A DNA stretch of 64,000 nucleotides, taken from NCBI GenBank assembly GCA_965277695.1, contig CBDIDQ010000091.1, positions 1-64,000 of the forward strand, read 5' to 3'. The notes beneath the pieces are model-generated. The model was not told the origin of the DNA. It saw only the letters and a list, made by a program, of their open reading frames with translations, and made no database searches. The stretch comes from JABSOG01 sp965277695. Lineage in GTDB: Bacteria; Pseudomonadota; Gammaproteobacteria; Enterobacterales; Alteromonadaceae. Position 1 is the stretch's first letter; every line of letters starts with the position of its first letter. Of the stretch, positions 1 to 9,400 are shown in pieces. Position numbers and translations under genes: made by a program.

Positions 1-30
1 CCTGAAAGACAACCCCAAATCATACCCCAA

Positions 31-61
31 AAAAAATGCCACATTAACTGTGGCATTTTTT
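31..61. terminator. Bidirectional intrinsic terminator downstream of the ETF-QO gene
   Basis: An A-run, then the stem ATGCCACA / TGTGGCAT around a 5-base loop, then a T-run. A6 precedes and T6 follows the stem, so it can end transcripts in either direction. It lies about 50 bases beyond the minus-strand ETF-QO stop codon. Confidence 0.8.
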
Positions 62-113
62 ATCTCAGGGGATTAATAATTGTTAACTATTGATTATTAA
101 TTGGCGAAGCATT

Positions 114-1763
114 CTACATATTTGGATAATTCGGCCCACCAGCACCTTCAGGGGTGACCCAGGTAATGTTTTGGGCGGGGTCTTTAATATCACAGGTTTT
201 ACAGTGAATACAGTTTTGTGAGTTGATCTTAAACTGTTTTTCACCGGCTTCTTCAACGATTTCATACACCCCGGCAGGGCAGTAACGTTGCGCGGGTTCA
301 TCGTAATCTCGCAAGTTGACGTTGATTGGAATGCTGGCATCTTTGAGTTTTAGATGACACATCTGATCTTCTTCGTGATTGGTGTTAGAAATAAACACCG
401 AAGTGAGCTTGTCAAAACTGATCTCATTATCTGGCTTAGGATAATCAATTTTGCTACTGGCTGAGGCTTTTTTCATCTGTTTATGATCAAGAGTGTTATC
501 TTTGAGCGTCAATGGAATATTGCCGTTAAACCAGTTTTGGTCAATATAGTTAAAGGCACCGCCAATCAGGGTGCCGAACTTATGCAGTGCCGGACCAAAG
601 TTACGTGAGCGGAACAATTCATCATATAACCAAGACTGTTTGAAATTGGTCTCATACTGAGTCAAATCCTGGCCGCCATCAGCATCGGTTTTTAACGCAT
701 CAGAGATGGTTTCAGCGGCTAACATGCCGGACTTCATTGCCGTATGATTGCCCTTGATTTTCGAGAAATTCATGGTTCCCGCGTCACAACCGACTAAGAT
801 CGCCCCTGGTACGGTCATTTTCGGCAGCGAGTTAAAACCACCCTTAGTGATGGCTCGTGCGCCATAAGACACCCGTTTGCCGCCGCTGAGGTAAGGTTTG
901 ATAGTCGCCTGATGTTTGAAGCGTTGGAACTCGTCAAACGGGCTTAAATGGGGGTTAGCGTAGTTCAGGTCAACGATAAGACCGACAACCACCTGATTAT
1001 TTTCAGCGTGGTAAAGGTAAGAGCCGCCACTGGCACCACCGGTTAATGGCCAACCGGCTCCGTGGATCACCAAACCCGGTTTATGTTTGCTAGGTTCGAT
1101 ATCCCAAATCTCTTTAAAACCAATGGCGTAATGTTGCGGCGATTTGCCCTCGGCTAAATTGAATCTTTCTAACAGCTGTTTGCCTAAATGTCCTCGGCAA
1201 CCTTCAGAGAAAATGGTGTACTTACCACGTAGCTCCATGCCCGGCATATAAGAATCTTTGTGCTCGCCGTTTTCGGCAACGCCCATGTCACCGGTGATGA
1301 TGCCAGCGACTTCGCCTTTGTCACCATATAACACTTCACTGGCGGCAAAACCGGGGAAAATCTCCACACCTAATTGCTCGGCTTGCTCGGCCAACCAACG
1401 GCAGACGTTGCCCATAGAGACGATATAGTTACCGTCATTGTGCATTGTTTTTGGCACAAACAAGTGAGGTAACTGGATTTGATTGTCCTGATCTCTAAAT
1501 AGATAGATTTCATCAGCGCTGACCGGGGTGTTCAAAGGTGCACCTTTTTCTTTCCAGTCAGGAATGAGTTCAATGAGTGCGCGAGGTTCTAAAACCGCCC
1601 CGGACAGAATGTGTGCGCCCACTTCTGAGCCTTTTTCGACCACACAAACCATTAATTCCTGTTCGTTTTCCTGTGCTTTTTGCATCAGTCGAATTGCGGT
1701 TGATAGCCCAGCAGGACCAGCGCCTACTATGACTACATCAAACTCCATCGATTCACGTTCCAC
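114..1763 (-). CDS. Electron transfer flavoprotein-ubiquinone oxidoreductase (ETF-QO)
   Basis: Inner-membrane-associated flavo-iron-sulfur protein that passes electrons from reduced ETF to ubiquinone, linking acyl-CoA and amino-acid dehydrogenases to the respiratory chain. The N-terminus has the FAD dinucleotide-binding motif VVIVGAGPAGLS. The C-terminus carries a ferredoxin-like 4Fe-4S site (NCIHCKTCDIKDP plus an upstream CPAG cysteine), as in the family. About 549 residues is the usual length. I chose a GTG start at 1763 because AGAGGT lies 6 bases upstream and the resulting N-terminus (VERESMEFDVV) resembles homologues; an in-frame ATG at 1748 is the alternative. It is divergent from etfB-etfA, its functional partners, across a 396-bp gap. 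Confidence 0.95.
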   Translation of the reverse strand: MERESMEFDVVIVGAGPAGLSTAIRLMQKAQENEQELMVCVVEKGSEVGAHILSGAVLEPRALIELIPDWKEKGAPLNTPVSADEIYLFRDQDNQIQLPHLFVPKTMHNDGNYIVSMGNVCRWLAEQAEQLGVEIFPGFAASEVLYGDKGEVAGIITGDMGVAENGEHKDSYMPGMELRGKYTIFSEGCRGHLGKQLLERFNLAEGKSPQHYAIGFKEIWDIEPSKHKPGLVIHGAGWPLTGGASGGSYLYHAENNQVVVGLIVDLNYANPHLSPFDEFQRFKHQATIKPYLSGGKRVSYGARAITKGGFNSLPKMTVPGAILVGCDAGTMNFSKIKGNHTAMKSGMLAAETISDALKTDADGGQDLTQYETNFKQSWLYDELFRSRNFGPALHKFGTLIGGAFNYIDQNWFNGNIPLTLKDNTLDHKQMKKASASSKIDYPKPDNEISFDKLTSVFISNTNHEEDQMCHLKLKDASIPINVNLRDYDEPAQRYCPAGVYEIVEEAGEKQFKINSQNCIHCKTCDIKDPAQNITWVTPEGAGGPNYPNM

Positions 1764-2159
1764 AGTGTTACCTCTCATTTTGTCGCGTGATAAAGCTGGA
1801 TAAGAACACCAGATAAACTTTATCAACGCCAGAATTACTAAAATTTGGCGCTAATGATAACTGTTTTCCGCCCCACCTTGAAGTTTTGACCGTGAATAAA
1901 AGTCACTAATTTTGCTAGATCCGCGACTTTTTCACCGGTTTTAACAGCTGTTTTGGTTATTTATCGTAAAAATCGGTTATTTACACCAACATCGGGGAAT
2001 TTGGGTTGACCTTTGATTTGACAGGCAGTAAATTGACTGGAATTTTTTATCTGGTTGAACTGCTTTTCAAGACTCTGCGCATTGTGAGTCCTCAGCCAGT
2101 ACATTCGCGCAATTAAACCTGCTTAAACCTGCTTAAACCTATATTGGAGTGGAGCAACT
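1764..2159. promoter_or_regulatory. Divergent promoter region between ETF-QO and etfBA
   Basis: A 396-bp gap that must hold promoters for both ETF transcripts. Two direct copies of GGTTATTTA start at 1955 and 1975, 20 bp apart (two helical turns), which could be a paired operator. A short repeat of CTGCTTAAAC lies just before the etfB ribosome site. I could not identify a known regulator site (PsrA, FadR or LiuR type) by eye, and no gene is visible. Confidence 0.45.
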
Positions 2160-2912
2160 ATGAAAATCGTAGTAACTGTCAAACGCGTCATTGACTATAA
2201 CGTCAAAGTACGGGTTAAATCTGACAATACTGGCGTTGACTTGGCTAACACCAAAATGTCGATTAACCCTTTTTGTGAGATCGCAGTAGAAGAAGCCGTT
2301 CGCTTAAAAGAAAAAGGTACTGCAACTGAGGTTGTGGTTGTTTCTATCGGCGACAAAGCTTGCCAAGAGCAAATTCGCACCGCATTGGCTTTAGGTGCTG
2401 ATCGCGGTATCCACATCGAAACCGCCGCTAATCTTGATTCATTACAAGTGGCTAAATTACTGCAAAAAGTGGTTGAAGAAGAGCAGCCGAACCTAGTCGT
2501 GATGGGTAAACAAGCGATTGACAGTGACAACAACCAAACTGGTCAAATGCTTGGTGCATTAACGGGAATGCCACAAGGGACTTTTGCTTCTGAATTAGTG
2601 ATAGATGGCGACAAAGCCAAAGTCACTCGTGAAATTGACGGTGGTTTGCAAACGGTTGAATTGAACCTACCTGCTATCGTGACCACTGATTTACGTCTCA
2701 ACGAACCGCGTTATGCCTCACTACCCAACATCATGAAAGCCAAACGCAAACCATTAGCAGTTAAAGCGGCTGACGACTTCGGGGTGAACCTGACCTCAAA
2801 CGTTGAAGTATTAAGCGTCTCAGAGCCTGCCAAACGTGATGGCGGTGTGATAGTAGACAGCGTAGCTGCACTGGTAGCGAAACTTAAAGACGAAGCGAAG
2901 GTGATTTCATGA
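2160..2912 (+). CDS. etfB: Electron transfer flavoprotein beta subunit
   Basis: Small subunit of the soluble ETF heterodimer, which accepts electrons from acyl-CoA dehydrogenases; AMP binds in this subunit. The 250-residue protein begins MKIVVTVKRVIDYNVKVRV and has the ETF-beta signature region VVMGKQAIDSDNNQTGQM followed by the conserved LPAIVTTDLRLNEPRYASLPNIMKAK stretch (residues about 176-200), described here rather than aligned. The start has the strong ribosome site TTGGAGTGGAG. It overlaps the next gene by 4 bases (ATGA), indicating translational coupling with the alpha subunit. Confidence 0.96.
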   Translation: MKIVVTVKRVIDYNVKVRVKSDNTGVDLANTKMSINPFCEIAVEEAVRLKEKGTATEVVVVSIGDKACQEQIRTALALGADRGIHIETAANLDSLQVAKLLQKVVEEEQPNLVVMGKQAIDSDNNQTGQMLGALTGMPQGTFASELVIDGDKAKVTREIDGGLQTVELNLPAIVTTDLRLNEPRYASLPNIMKAKRKPLAVKAADDFGVNLTSNVEVLSVSEPAKRDGGVIVDSVAALVAKLKDEAKVIS

Positions 2913-3835
2913 GTATTTTAGTCATTGCAGAGCACGATAACAGCTCACTTAAAGCCGATACGCTTAAAGCCGTGTCAGCAGCTGCTGCCATCGGTGGTGA
3001 TATCCACGTATTGGTTGCAGGCGCTAACTGTGGCGTTGCCGCAGAAGAAGCCGCCAAAATCACTGGTGTCAGCAAAGTGATTGTTGCCGATAACGCCGCC
3101 TATGAACATCAACTGGCCGAAAACATCGGTTTGTTGGTCAGCGAGCTAGGTAAAGACTACGGTCATATTCTGGCTCCAGCGACGACTTCAGGCAAAAACT
3201 TCTTGCCTCGCGTTGCCGCCTTATTAGACGTTGCGCAAATCTCTGACATCATCGAAGTGGTCTCTAACGATACTTTCAAACGACCCATTTACGCTGGCAA
3301 TGCCATCGCCACAGTTAAATCCTCAGACAGCATTAAAGTCATGACTGTTCGTGTTGCAGCGTTTGATTCTGTTGCGCTGGACGGCAGTGCGACGATTGAA
3401 GCGATTGATACAGCGACTGATGCGGGCACTTCATCATTTGTTGGTGCTGAGCTGACTGAATCAGCGCGTCCTGAATTGGGTGCTGCTAGCGTGATCATCT
3501 CTGGTGGTCGTGGGATGCAAAATGGCGATAACTTCAAATTGTTAGACGGTATTGCTGACAAATTAGGTGCTGCGATTGGTGCTTCACGCGCTGCTGTTGA
3601 TGCCGGATTTGTACCTAACGATATGCAAGTGGGCCAAACGGGTAAAATCGTTGCCCCTGACTTGTACATTGCTGTGGGTATCTCGGGTGCTATCCAGCAT
3701 TTAGCGGGAATGAAAGATTCAAAAGTCATTGTTGCGATTAATAAAGACCCGGAAGCGCCGATTTTCCAAATCGCCGATTATGGTTTAGTGGCTGATTTAT
3801 TTGATGTGCTGCCTGAGTTAGAGGCGGCGCTTTAA
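2909..3835 (+). CDS. etfA: Electron transfer flavoprotein alpha subunit
   Basis: FAD-carrying subunit of ETF. The 308-residue protein has an N-terminal adenine-nucleotide alpha-hydrolase-like domain. Its C-terminal FAD domain shows the family motifs VISGGRGMQ (about 190-200), GASRAAVDAGF, QVGQTGKIVAPDLYIAVGI and SGAIQHLAGM, ending with INKDPEAPIFQIADYG. It is translationally coupled to etfB by an ATGA overlap and acts with the divergent ETF-QO gene. Length and motifs look intact. Confidence 0.96.
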   Translation: MSILVIAEHDNSSLKADTLKAVSAAAAIGGDIHVLVAGANCGVAAEEAAKITGVSKVIVADNAAYEHQLAENIGLLVSELGKDYGHILAPATTSGKNFLPRVAALLDVAQISDIIEVVSNDTFKRPIYAGNAIATVKSSDSIKVMTVRVAAFDSVALDGSATIEAIDTATDAGTSSFVGAELTESARPELGAASVIISGGRGMQNGDNFKLLDGIADKLGAAIGASRAAVDAGFVPNDMQVGQTGKIVAPDLYIAVGISGAIQHLAGMKDSKVIVAINKDPEAPIFQIADYGLVADLFDVLPELEAAL

Positions 3836-3930
3836 AAAGCACTTTAAGGGACACAGTGTTCAAGTATGAATTACCGGGTTTAAAAACTCAACACAACACA
3901 ACTCAACTCACATAAGTGAACAGGAATATT

Positions 3931-4086
3931 ATGAAAAAGTTAGCAAATGTCGCTAAAAGAGGCTGTCCTGAATGTAAAGGCAAGGGCGCGGGTAAATGTG
4001 AAAACTGTCAAGGTAAAACTTGGATGTTTGATTGGTATCAAACTGACAAAGGTTGGGAACATTTGCCAGGCGAAGCGAAAAAATAA
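3931..4086 (+). CDS. Small CxxCxGxG zinc-ribbon-like protein, 51 residues
   Basis: Unrecognised short protein. It contains GCPECKGKGAGKCENCQGK (residues 11-29): two CxxC pairs in CxxCxGxG-like settings, as in the DnaJ zinc domain, so it probably binds one zinc. The C-terminal half is rich in Trp and charged residues. An AGGA-type ribosome site precedes the ATG. It follows etfA by 95 bp on the same strand and is closed by a strong hairpin at 4118-4149. It may be cotranscribed with the ETF genes or be independent; its function is unknown. Confidence 0.7.
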   Translation: MKKLANVAKRGCPECKGKGAGKCENCQGKTWMFDWYQTDKGWEHLPGEAKK

Positions 4087-4117
4087 TTGCTGCAATTATT
4101 TTCAGTAATAAAGAGTA

Positions 4118-4149
4118 AACAACAGACGTTAAAGATAACGTCTGTTGTT
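4118..4149. terminator. Bidirectional terminator between convergent genes
   Basis: A perfect 14-bp stem (AACAACAGACGTTA with its complement) and an AAGA loop, followed by ATTTTT. It separates the small zinc-ribbon gene (+) from the PhzF-like gene (-). Confidence 0.88.
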
Positions 4150-4201
4150 ATTTTTAAGGTTATTTTTCACCGTTACTTTTCATGGTTAAGTGCGCCAAGT
4201 C

Positions 4202-5041
4202 TTACAGCGTAATTTCTCCCACCAAATATTCTACCGCATGACCCGAGACAAACACCCTGTCACCGTCAACCCGACAAGATAACAACCCGCTACGAGCCGA
4301 AGCCTGAAAAGCATTGAGCTGTGTTTTGCCGAGCTTGTCTGCCCAATAAGGGGCTAAACCGGCATGAATAGAGCCTGTGACCGGATCTTCCTGACCACCA
4401 TTGGCGGGCCAAAAATAACGCGAAATAAAATCATATTGCGCTGATTTTGCCGTGACGACGACATCATAAGGAGCCAATGATTTGAGTTTTGTCTCATCAT
4501 AAGTGACGGCATAGATGTCGGCTTCATTTTCAAAAATGGCAAAGTAGGCTTGCTGGTTTTGCAATACCGCTACCGGCGTGATAGACAAACCCGCGAGCAA
4601 ATTCGCTGGGATATCGCTGGCATTGGCAATAGGGCAGGGCATCCGATTAGGAAAATTCATTTCAAAAGCACCATTTGCGGCGCGGGTGATAGCCAGCTCG
4701 CCAACGGCTTCGGCATAAAAGGTGATGTTATCAAGTGCCGGGTTGGCTGAGAAAATCACCAACGAAGCAGCCAGCGTGGCATGACCACAAAAGTCGATTT
4801 CGCTCATTGGTGAGAACCAGCGAATGTCAAAGCGACTGTCTACATGGTGCTGGTCTAAATGGCTCCGGGCGGTGGTGACTGGTTTAACAAAGGCGGTTTC
4901 TGAGAGGTTATTTTCACTGGCAATGGCTTGCATTAGTTCATCTGATAGCCATTCATTGGTCGGCAGTACAATCACCGCTGCCGGATTTCCTTTAAAGGCT
5001 GTATCAGTAAAAGCATCGATCACATTTATGTGTAGTTTCAT
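4202..5041 (-). CDS. PhzF family isomerase-like protein
   Basis: A 279-residue member of the PhzF/YddE family (diaminopimelate-epimerase fold). The first residues (VIDAFTDTAFKGNPAAV) and NNLSETAFV near residue 48 are diagnostic; Glu48 matches the general acid/base of PhzF. RWFSPMSEIDFCGHATLAA and the C-terminal DPVTGSIHAGLAPYW motif are also present. PhzF itself isomerises a dihydro-hydroxyanthranilate in phenazine synthesis, but no phenazine genes are visible here, so the true substrate is unknown. It stands alone and is convergent with the preceding small gene. Confidence 0.9.
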   Translation of the reverse strand: MKLHINVIDAFTDTAFKGNPAAVIVLPTNEWLSDELMQAIASENNLSETAFVKPVTTARSHLDQHHVDSRFDIRWFSPMSEIDFCGHATLAASLVIFSANPALDNITFYAEAVGELAITRAANGAFEMNFPNRMPCPIANASDIPANLLAGLSITPVAVLQNQQAYFAIFENEADIYAVTYDETKLKSLAPYDVVVTAKSAQYDFISRYFWPANGGQEDPVTGSIHAGLAPYWADKLGKTQLNAFQASARSGLLSCRVDGDRVFVSGHAVEYLVGEITL

Positions 5042-5092
5042 TTTGGCGTCGCTTAATGGTTTAGAGAGTCATAGCAGCGTACAGGTTACCTG

Positions 5093-5416
5093 CTATGACT
5101 CTATGAAACAAATTAAGCTTTTCAGTTCAGACAGACTGGTTAACTGCGCCAAATCAGCCAGCGGGGTAATATCTGCAATACTGTTACTGGCAATATCGAG
5201 GGATTTAAGTTTAGTTAATTCAGTCAGTTTAATGAGCTTTTCTATGCCAGTGAATGAGGTAATATTATAGTTATCACAGTTCATTTCGCTTATTTGATTA
5301 ATCAATCCCAAGCCATGTTCAATGGCAGCGTTATCGACACAATCTTTCAGCCGATTATCGCTAAAAGTCAACGATTCAGCGGGAACTACGATAAGCAACA
5401 CCTTCGGTGTATCCAA
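5093..5416 (-). pseudogene. Leucine-rich-repeat protein fragment
   Basis: The minus strand encodes up to 107 residues with internalin-like LRR character (ELTKLKSLDIASNSIADI, TPLADLAQLTSLSEL). There is no ATG start: the longest frame opens with TTG or an internal GTG, lacks a ribosome site and a signal peptide, and runs upstream without ATG into the 13-bp tandem repeat at 5451. The likeliest reading is the 3' end of a larger LRR (perhaps lipoprotein) gene whose 5' end was lost; a short expressed protein cannot be excluded. Confidence 0.5.
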
Positions 5417-5450
5417 TTGTAAAGTGTGGTAAATATGGTTAATGATTGAA

Positions 5451-5513
5451 ATAGAGAGTTGTAATAGAGAGTTGTAATAGAGAGTTGTAATAGAGAGTTG
5501 TAATAGAGAGTTG
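5451..5513. repeat. 13-bp tandem repeat, 4.8 copies
   Basis: Unit ATAGAGAGTTGTA, repeated perfectly four times plus an 11-base partial copy, just upstream of the LRR fragment. Because 13 is not a multiple of 3, it would shift frame if translated. It may be a slippage scar. Confidence 0.95.
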
Positions 5514-5556
5514 GAGGAGAAAATTAAGGTTGTAGGTAGTCGGTGCTGAGAAACAA

Positions 5557-5583
5557 CAAAACCCGATTGGAGGTCGGGTTTTG
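5557..5583. terminator. AAAACCCGA hairpin, related to the 42-bp repeats
   Basis: Stem CAAAACCCGA / TCGGGTTTTG with a 7-base loop. It is a diverged relative of the two identical hairpins at 6322-6348 and 10944-10970. It may act as a terminator, or it may simply belong to a dispersed hairpin family. Confidence 0.6.
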
Positions 5584-5939
5584 CTGTCTTAAAGATGAAG
5601 TGAACTTCTTCCTGACGAAGTAACTGTAAACTTTATGCAAACTCAGGTCAAGTTAATCAATTAAAAATTGATTCAAATGAATCATTGTTTTTTTTAGTCG
5701 CTCATTGTTACAATGGCATTCTGTCTTGTAAGTATCTCTTGTTACCCAACGGGCCACAAAGAGCCTTTTCTTTACCTCTAAAAGGCTTTTAAACCCCCGG
5801 CTTATGATGTGGAAATCGTAAGACACTCAACCCAAGGGTTCGAGGTGAATTTCTTCCTGACAGAAGATAAATTAGGTTACCGAGGTATTCAAAGTGTTTG
5901 CCTGATTGTCTCGTTCCTTATTTTACAGGAACAAGCGTA
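5584..5939 (+). promoter_or_regulatory. Structured leader upstream of the 29-residue peptide
   Basis: No CDS longer than a few codons. It holds two related copies of a GTGAAYTTCTTCCTGAC-like segment (about 5600-5620 and 5846-5864) and a terminator-like hairpin AGCCTTTT / AAAAGGCT + TTT at 5762-5790. A hairpin ahead of a short membrane peptide is what a type I toxin leader or an attenuated small RNA could look like, but this is only inference. Confidence 0.35.
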
Positions 5940-6029
5940 ATGATCGAAATAATAGTGCTAATCGCAGCAGTGTTACAAATCATTGTTTTGGTGAAGCAAT
6001 TACTCAAAAAACCGAAAAACGGTGAGTAA
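5940..6029 (+). CDS. 29-residue hydrophobic membrane peptide, possible type I toxin
   Basis: The ORF encodes MIEIIVLIAAVLQIIVLVKQ followed by LLKKPKNGE: one hydrophobic helix of about 18 residues with a Lys-rich C-terminus. AGGA lies about 9 bases upstream of the ATG. A strong hairpin with an A4 lead and T4 tail follows 25 bases after the stop. The size, single transmembrane helix, basic tail and structured leader match the general form of type I toxin peptides and other small membrane peptides. I recognise no named family. It was found by reading the sequence and could be fortuitous. Confidence 0.5.
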   Translation: MIEIIVLIAAVLQIIVLVKQLLKKPKNGE

Positions 6030-6054
6030 TTTGCCAGTCAAAACCTGACGGACT

Positions 6055-6086
6055 AAAAGCGGGCAAATGCCAATTTGTTCGCTTTT
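6055..6086. terminator. Terminator after the small membrane peptide
   Basis: A 14-bp stem (AAAAGCGGGCAAAT with ATTTGTTCGCTTTT, including two G-U pairs) with a GCCA loop. The A4/T4 ends make it usable in both directions. Confidence 0.75.
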
Positions 6087-6315
6087 GATAACCCTTCTAT
6101 CATTATTTTATTGCTTCTGTTAATGGTAACCTCTGTTGCTTAAAGTACGCACTATATGAAATCCGAAGTAGGGTGCACTCCGTGCACGGGTTTGTAGTCG
6201 AGTTATTCTTCTAACCCTTAATAGCAAAGTAATATCGGTATTTATACTTGACCTGAGAATGCTTAGGGTTTAACTGTTTAGTTCAGCGCTTGTCTTAATT
6301 CGCTACCAGCGACAA

Positions 6316-6357
6316 AAACACCAAAACCCGGCTTCCAACCGGGTTTTGTTGTATCTG
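6316..6357. repeat. 42-bp direct repeat, left copy, containing a terminator hairpin
   Basis: Identical over 42 bases to 10938-10979, so the pair brackets the large nuclease-STAND gene. The core is the hairpin CAAAACCCGG / CCGGGTTTTG (6322-6348). Read on the minus strand it is followed by T-rich sequence, so this copy is well placed to terminate the STAND gene. Confidence 0.92.
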
Positions 6358-6379
6358 GCGAACGAAAAAGCTAAAACAA

Positions 6380-6402
6380 GCGGGGATAAATCCACCGTCT
6401 AC
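6380..6402. repeat. Solitary arm of a dispersed palindromic repeat
   Basis: Matches, with one change, the right arm (GCGGGGATAAATCCACCGCC...) of the palindromes at 14796-15025. It lies directly against the stop codon of the STAND gene. Confidence 0.75.
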
Positions 6403-9400
6403 TCATAACCCCCAATGCTGCCGTAACGCCTGAATATCCCCCGCCACTTTGATCTTCTGATTGGGGTGCCACAGCTCAACCCAGCTTAAAAAGGCATCAA
6501 TGGCGGCTTTATTTGTCTTTGGATGAATTAAATCAGACTCCATAGCGGCTTCAAGCAGATAAACAATCCCGGGTTTTTCGATATAACGGCTGTTGTTGCC
6601 CGGTTGCAATTGGGCAAAGTCGGCAAACTGCCTGAACCAACAACTGTACAGGGTTAACAGGTGTTGCCAACGGGTCAAAGCGATGGGCTCTGTGGGGTTA
6701 CTGAGCAGCGTATAAAGCTGGTTGAATTGATGGATAATATCAACGCCTGTAGGGTCTTTATGTTCGGTTAATGCGGTTAACTTGTTGATTATCACGGGTT
6801 TCAACATATCAAAGTCGCCACCTGCATTGATCCAGGCATTAATGACATAATTGGCTCCCCGGCTGTGTTGGTTTTTATCTATACTGAGCCAAGCTTTTAA
6901 GGGGGCCTCGATGAGCTGATTATCACCTTTGGCGTTAAGCCAAGCTGCATAAACGTATTGGGCTTCCGGTCTGATTTTATATTGGTTTAACCAAGCTTTG
7001 ATTGGAGCTTCGACTACTTTGATCTCGCCACCCGCTTCTAGCCAAGCTCGGTAAACAAAATCAGCTTCTGGATGGGTTTGATACTTGTCCAACCAGACGG
7101 TGAAAGCCGCTTCAATGAGTTTTGTATCGCCTTTGGCATTTAACCAACCTTTGTAAACAAACCCGGCTTCCGGGGTGGTTTGATGGTGTTCTAGCCAAAT
7201 TGTCATCGACGATTCAATTAAGGCTTTATCACCTCGGGCATCAAGCCAACTTCGGTAGAGAAATTGAGCATCCAGAGTGGTTTGGTATACAACTAGCCAA
7301 GCTTTAATCGGGGCTTCAACCCAGGTTTTATCGCCTTGGGCATTAAGCCAGCTACGATAGAGAAATTGAGCATCCAAATCAGCTTGATGCTCCGCCAGCC
7401 AAGCTTTGACCGGGGCTTCAACTAAGGTTTTATCGCCTTGGGCATTAAGCCAAGCACGATAGACAAATTGAGCATCCAAATCGGTTTGATGTGCCACCAG
7501 CCAAGCTTTGACCGGGGCTTCAATCAAGGTTTTATCGCCTTGGGCATTAAGCCAAGCAGTATAGACAAATCTGGATTCTGAGATGGTTTGATGTGCCGCC
7601 AGCCAAGCTTTGACCGGGGCTTCAACTAAGGTTTTATCGCCTTGGGCATTAAGCCAGGCAGAGTAGACAAACTGGGCTTGTGGGGTGGTTTGATGTTCTA
7701 CCAGCCAGACTTTGACCGGGGCTTCAACTAAGGTTTTATCGCCTTGGGCATTAAGCCAAGCACGATAGACAAACCCGGCTTCTGGGGTGGTTTGATGTGC
7801 CACCAGCCAAGCTTTGACCGGGGCTTCAACTAAGGTTTTATCGCCTTGGGCATTAAGCCAAGCAGTATAGACAAATCTGGATTCTGAGATGGTTTGATGT
7901 GCCGCCAGCCAAGCTTTGACCGGGGCTTCAACTAAGGTTTTATCGCCTTGGGCATTAAGCCAGGCAGAGTAGACAAACTGGGCTTGTGGGGTGGTTTGAT
8001 GTTCTACGAGCCAGACTTTGATCGCTGCTTCAACTAAGGTTTTATCGCCTTGGGCCTCAAGCCAAGCACGATAGACAAACCCGGCTTCTGGGGTGGTTTG
8101 ATGTGCCACCAGCCAAGCTTTGACCGGGGCTTCAACTAAGGTTTTATCGCCTTGGGCATTAAGCCAAACGGTATAAACAAACTGAGCTTCCGAGGTGGTT
8201 TGATGTGCCGCCAGCCAAACTTTAACCGGGGCTTCAACTAAGGTTTTATCGCCTTGGGCATTAAGCCAAGCAGCATAGACAAACTGGGTATCCAGAGTGG
8301 CTTGATGTTCCTCCAACCAAACTTTGACCGCCGCTTCAATCAAGGTTTTATTGCCTTGGGCATTAAGCCAAGCGGCATAGACAAACCCGGCTTCCGGGGT
8401 GGTTTGATGTATTACTAACCAGTCTTTGATGGGTTGTTCCACCAGTGTTTTATCACCTTTGGCGTTAAGCCAAGCGGTATAGACAAACTGGGCATCTAAC
8501 GTGCTGTGATATAGCGCCAACCAAGCATTCAGGTGAGGAGTTATAATGACTTTATCACCTTTGGCATTGAGCCAGGTTTTGATCATAAAGTCGGCTGTTG
8601 GCATGGTTTGGTGTTTGACTAGCCAAGCGTTGACGGCGAATTGAATCGCCTCAGGGCCACCATCATTGTTTAACCATGCTTCGTAGATGAAACTGGTGAT
8701 TTTATTGGTGCGGTTTTCGCCAGACTGTAACCACTGTTGCAACGGTTCGCTGATGGTATCAGGTTGTCCACCTGCCTGAAGCCAGCTGGCTATCATTAAA
8801 CCGGTTTGATAGTTTTTCGGATTCTGTGCAATAAACGCTTCAAGCTGGGGTTGGAAAGTCTTGGGTGACAGGCGAATGGCATCGCTTAACAGTCTGCCAT
8901 CTGATTCGGTGAGCAGCGCTTCTAGCCAAGTTATTATTACTGCAAAATCAGCATCCTCTTCATCGACTTCATGGTCAATCACGGCGTGGCGAACTTTGTA
9001 ACCCAGCGCTTTTTTAAAAACGGGTGAAGGGGCTTGCCAAAAGTCGGGTTGCTGCTGTTTTAATTTAACCAGCTTTGTCAGGGTCAGGGCTGGAAAGGCC
9101 ACTATAGTGTGCTGTTGCCATTGGTCCGGGTTAGTTTTGATTTGTTTGGTGAAAATTCCCGACCAATCAAGTGCGGTTAAATCGTTGGCCAGACGTTGCC
9201 AAGCCATCAGTGCCGAGTTGGTGGTATTTAATCTTGCAGCCAGTTTGAAGGCGCTGTTTATTTCGTCTTGTTTCTGCCGAGGCGTTGTGCGCAGTTTCAG
9301 GCTGGCAGTGAGGATTTGGTCGGCAAACACATCATGAGCCAGATGAAAGTGGGTGTTGTCATCTTGGTCTTTTACTTCATAGATCCAGCCGTCAGTCACT

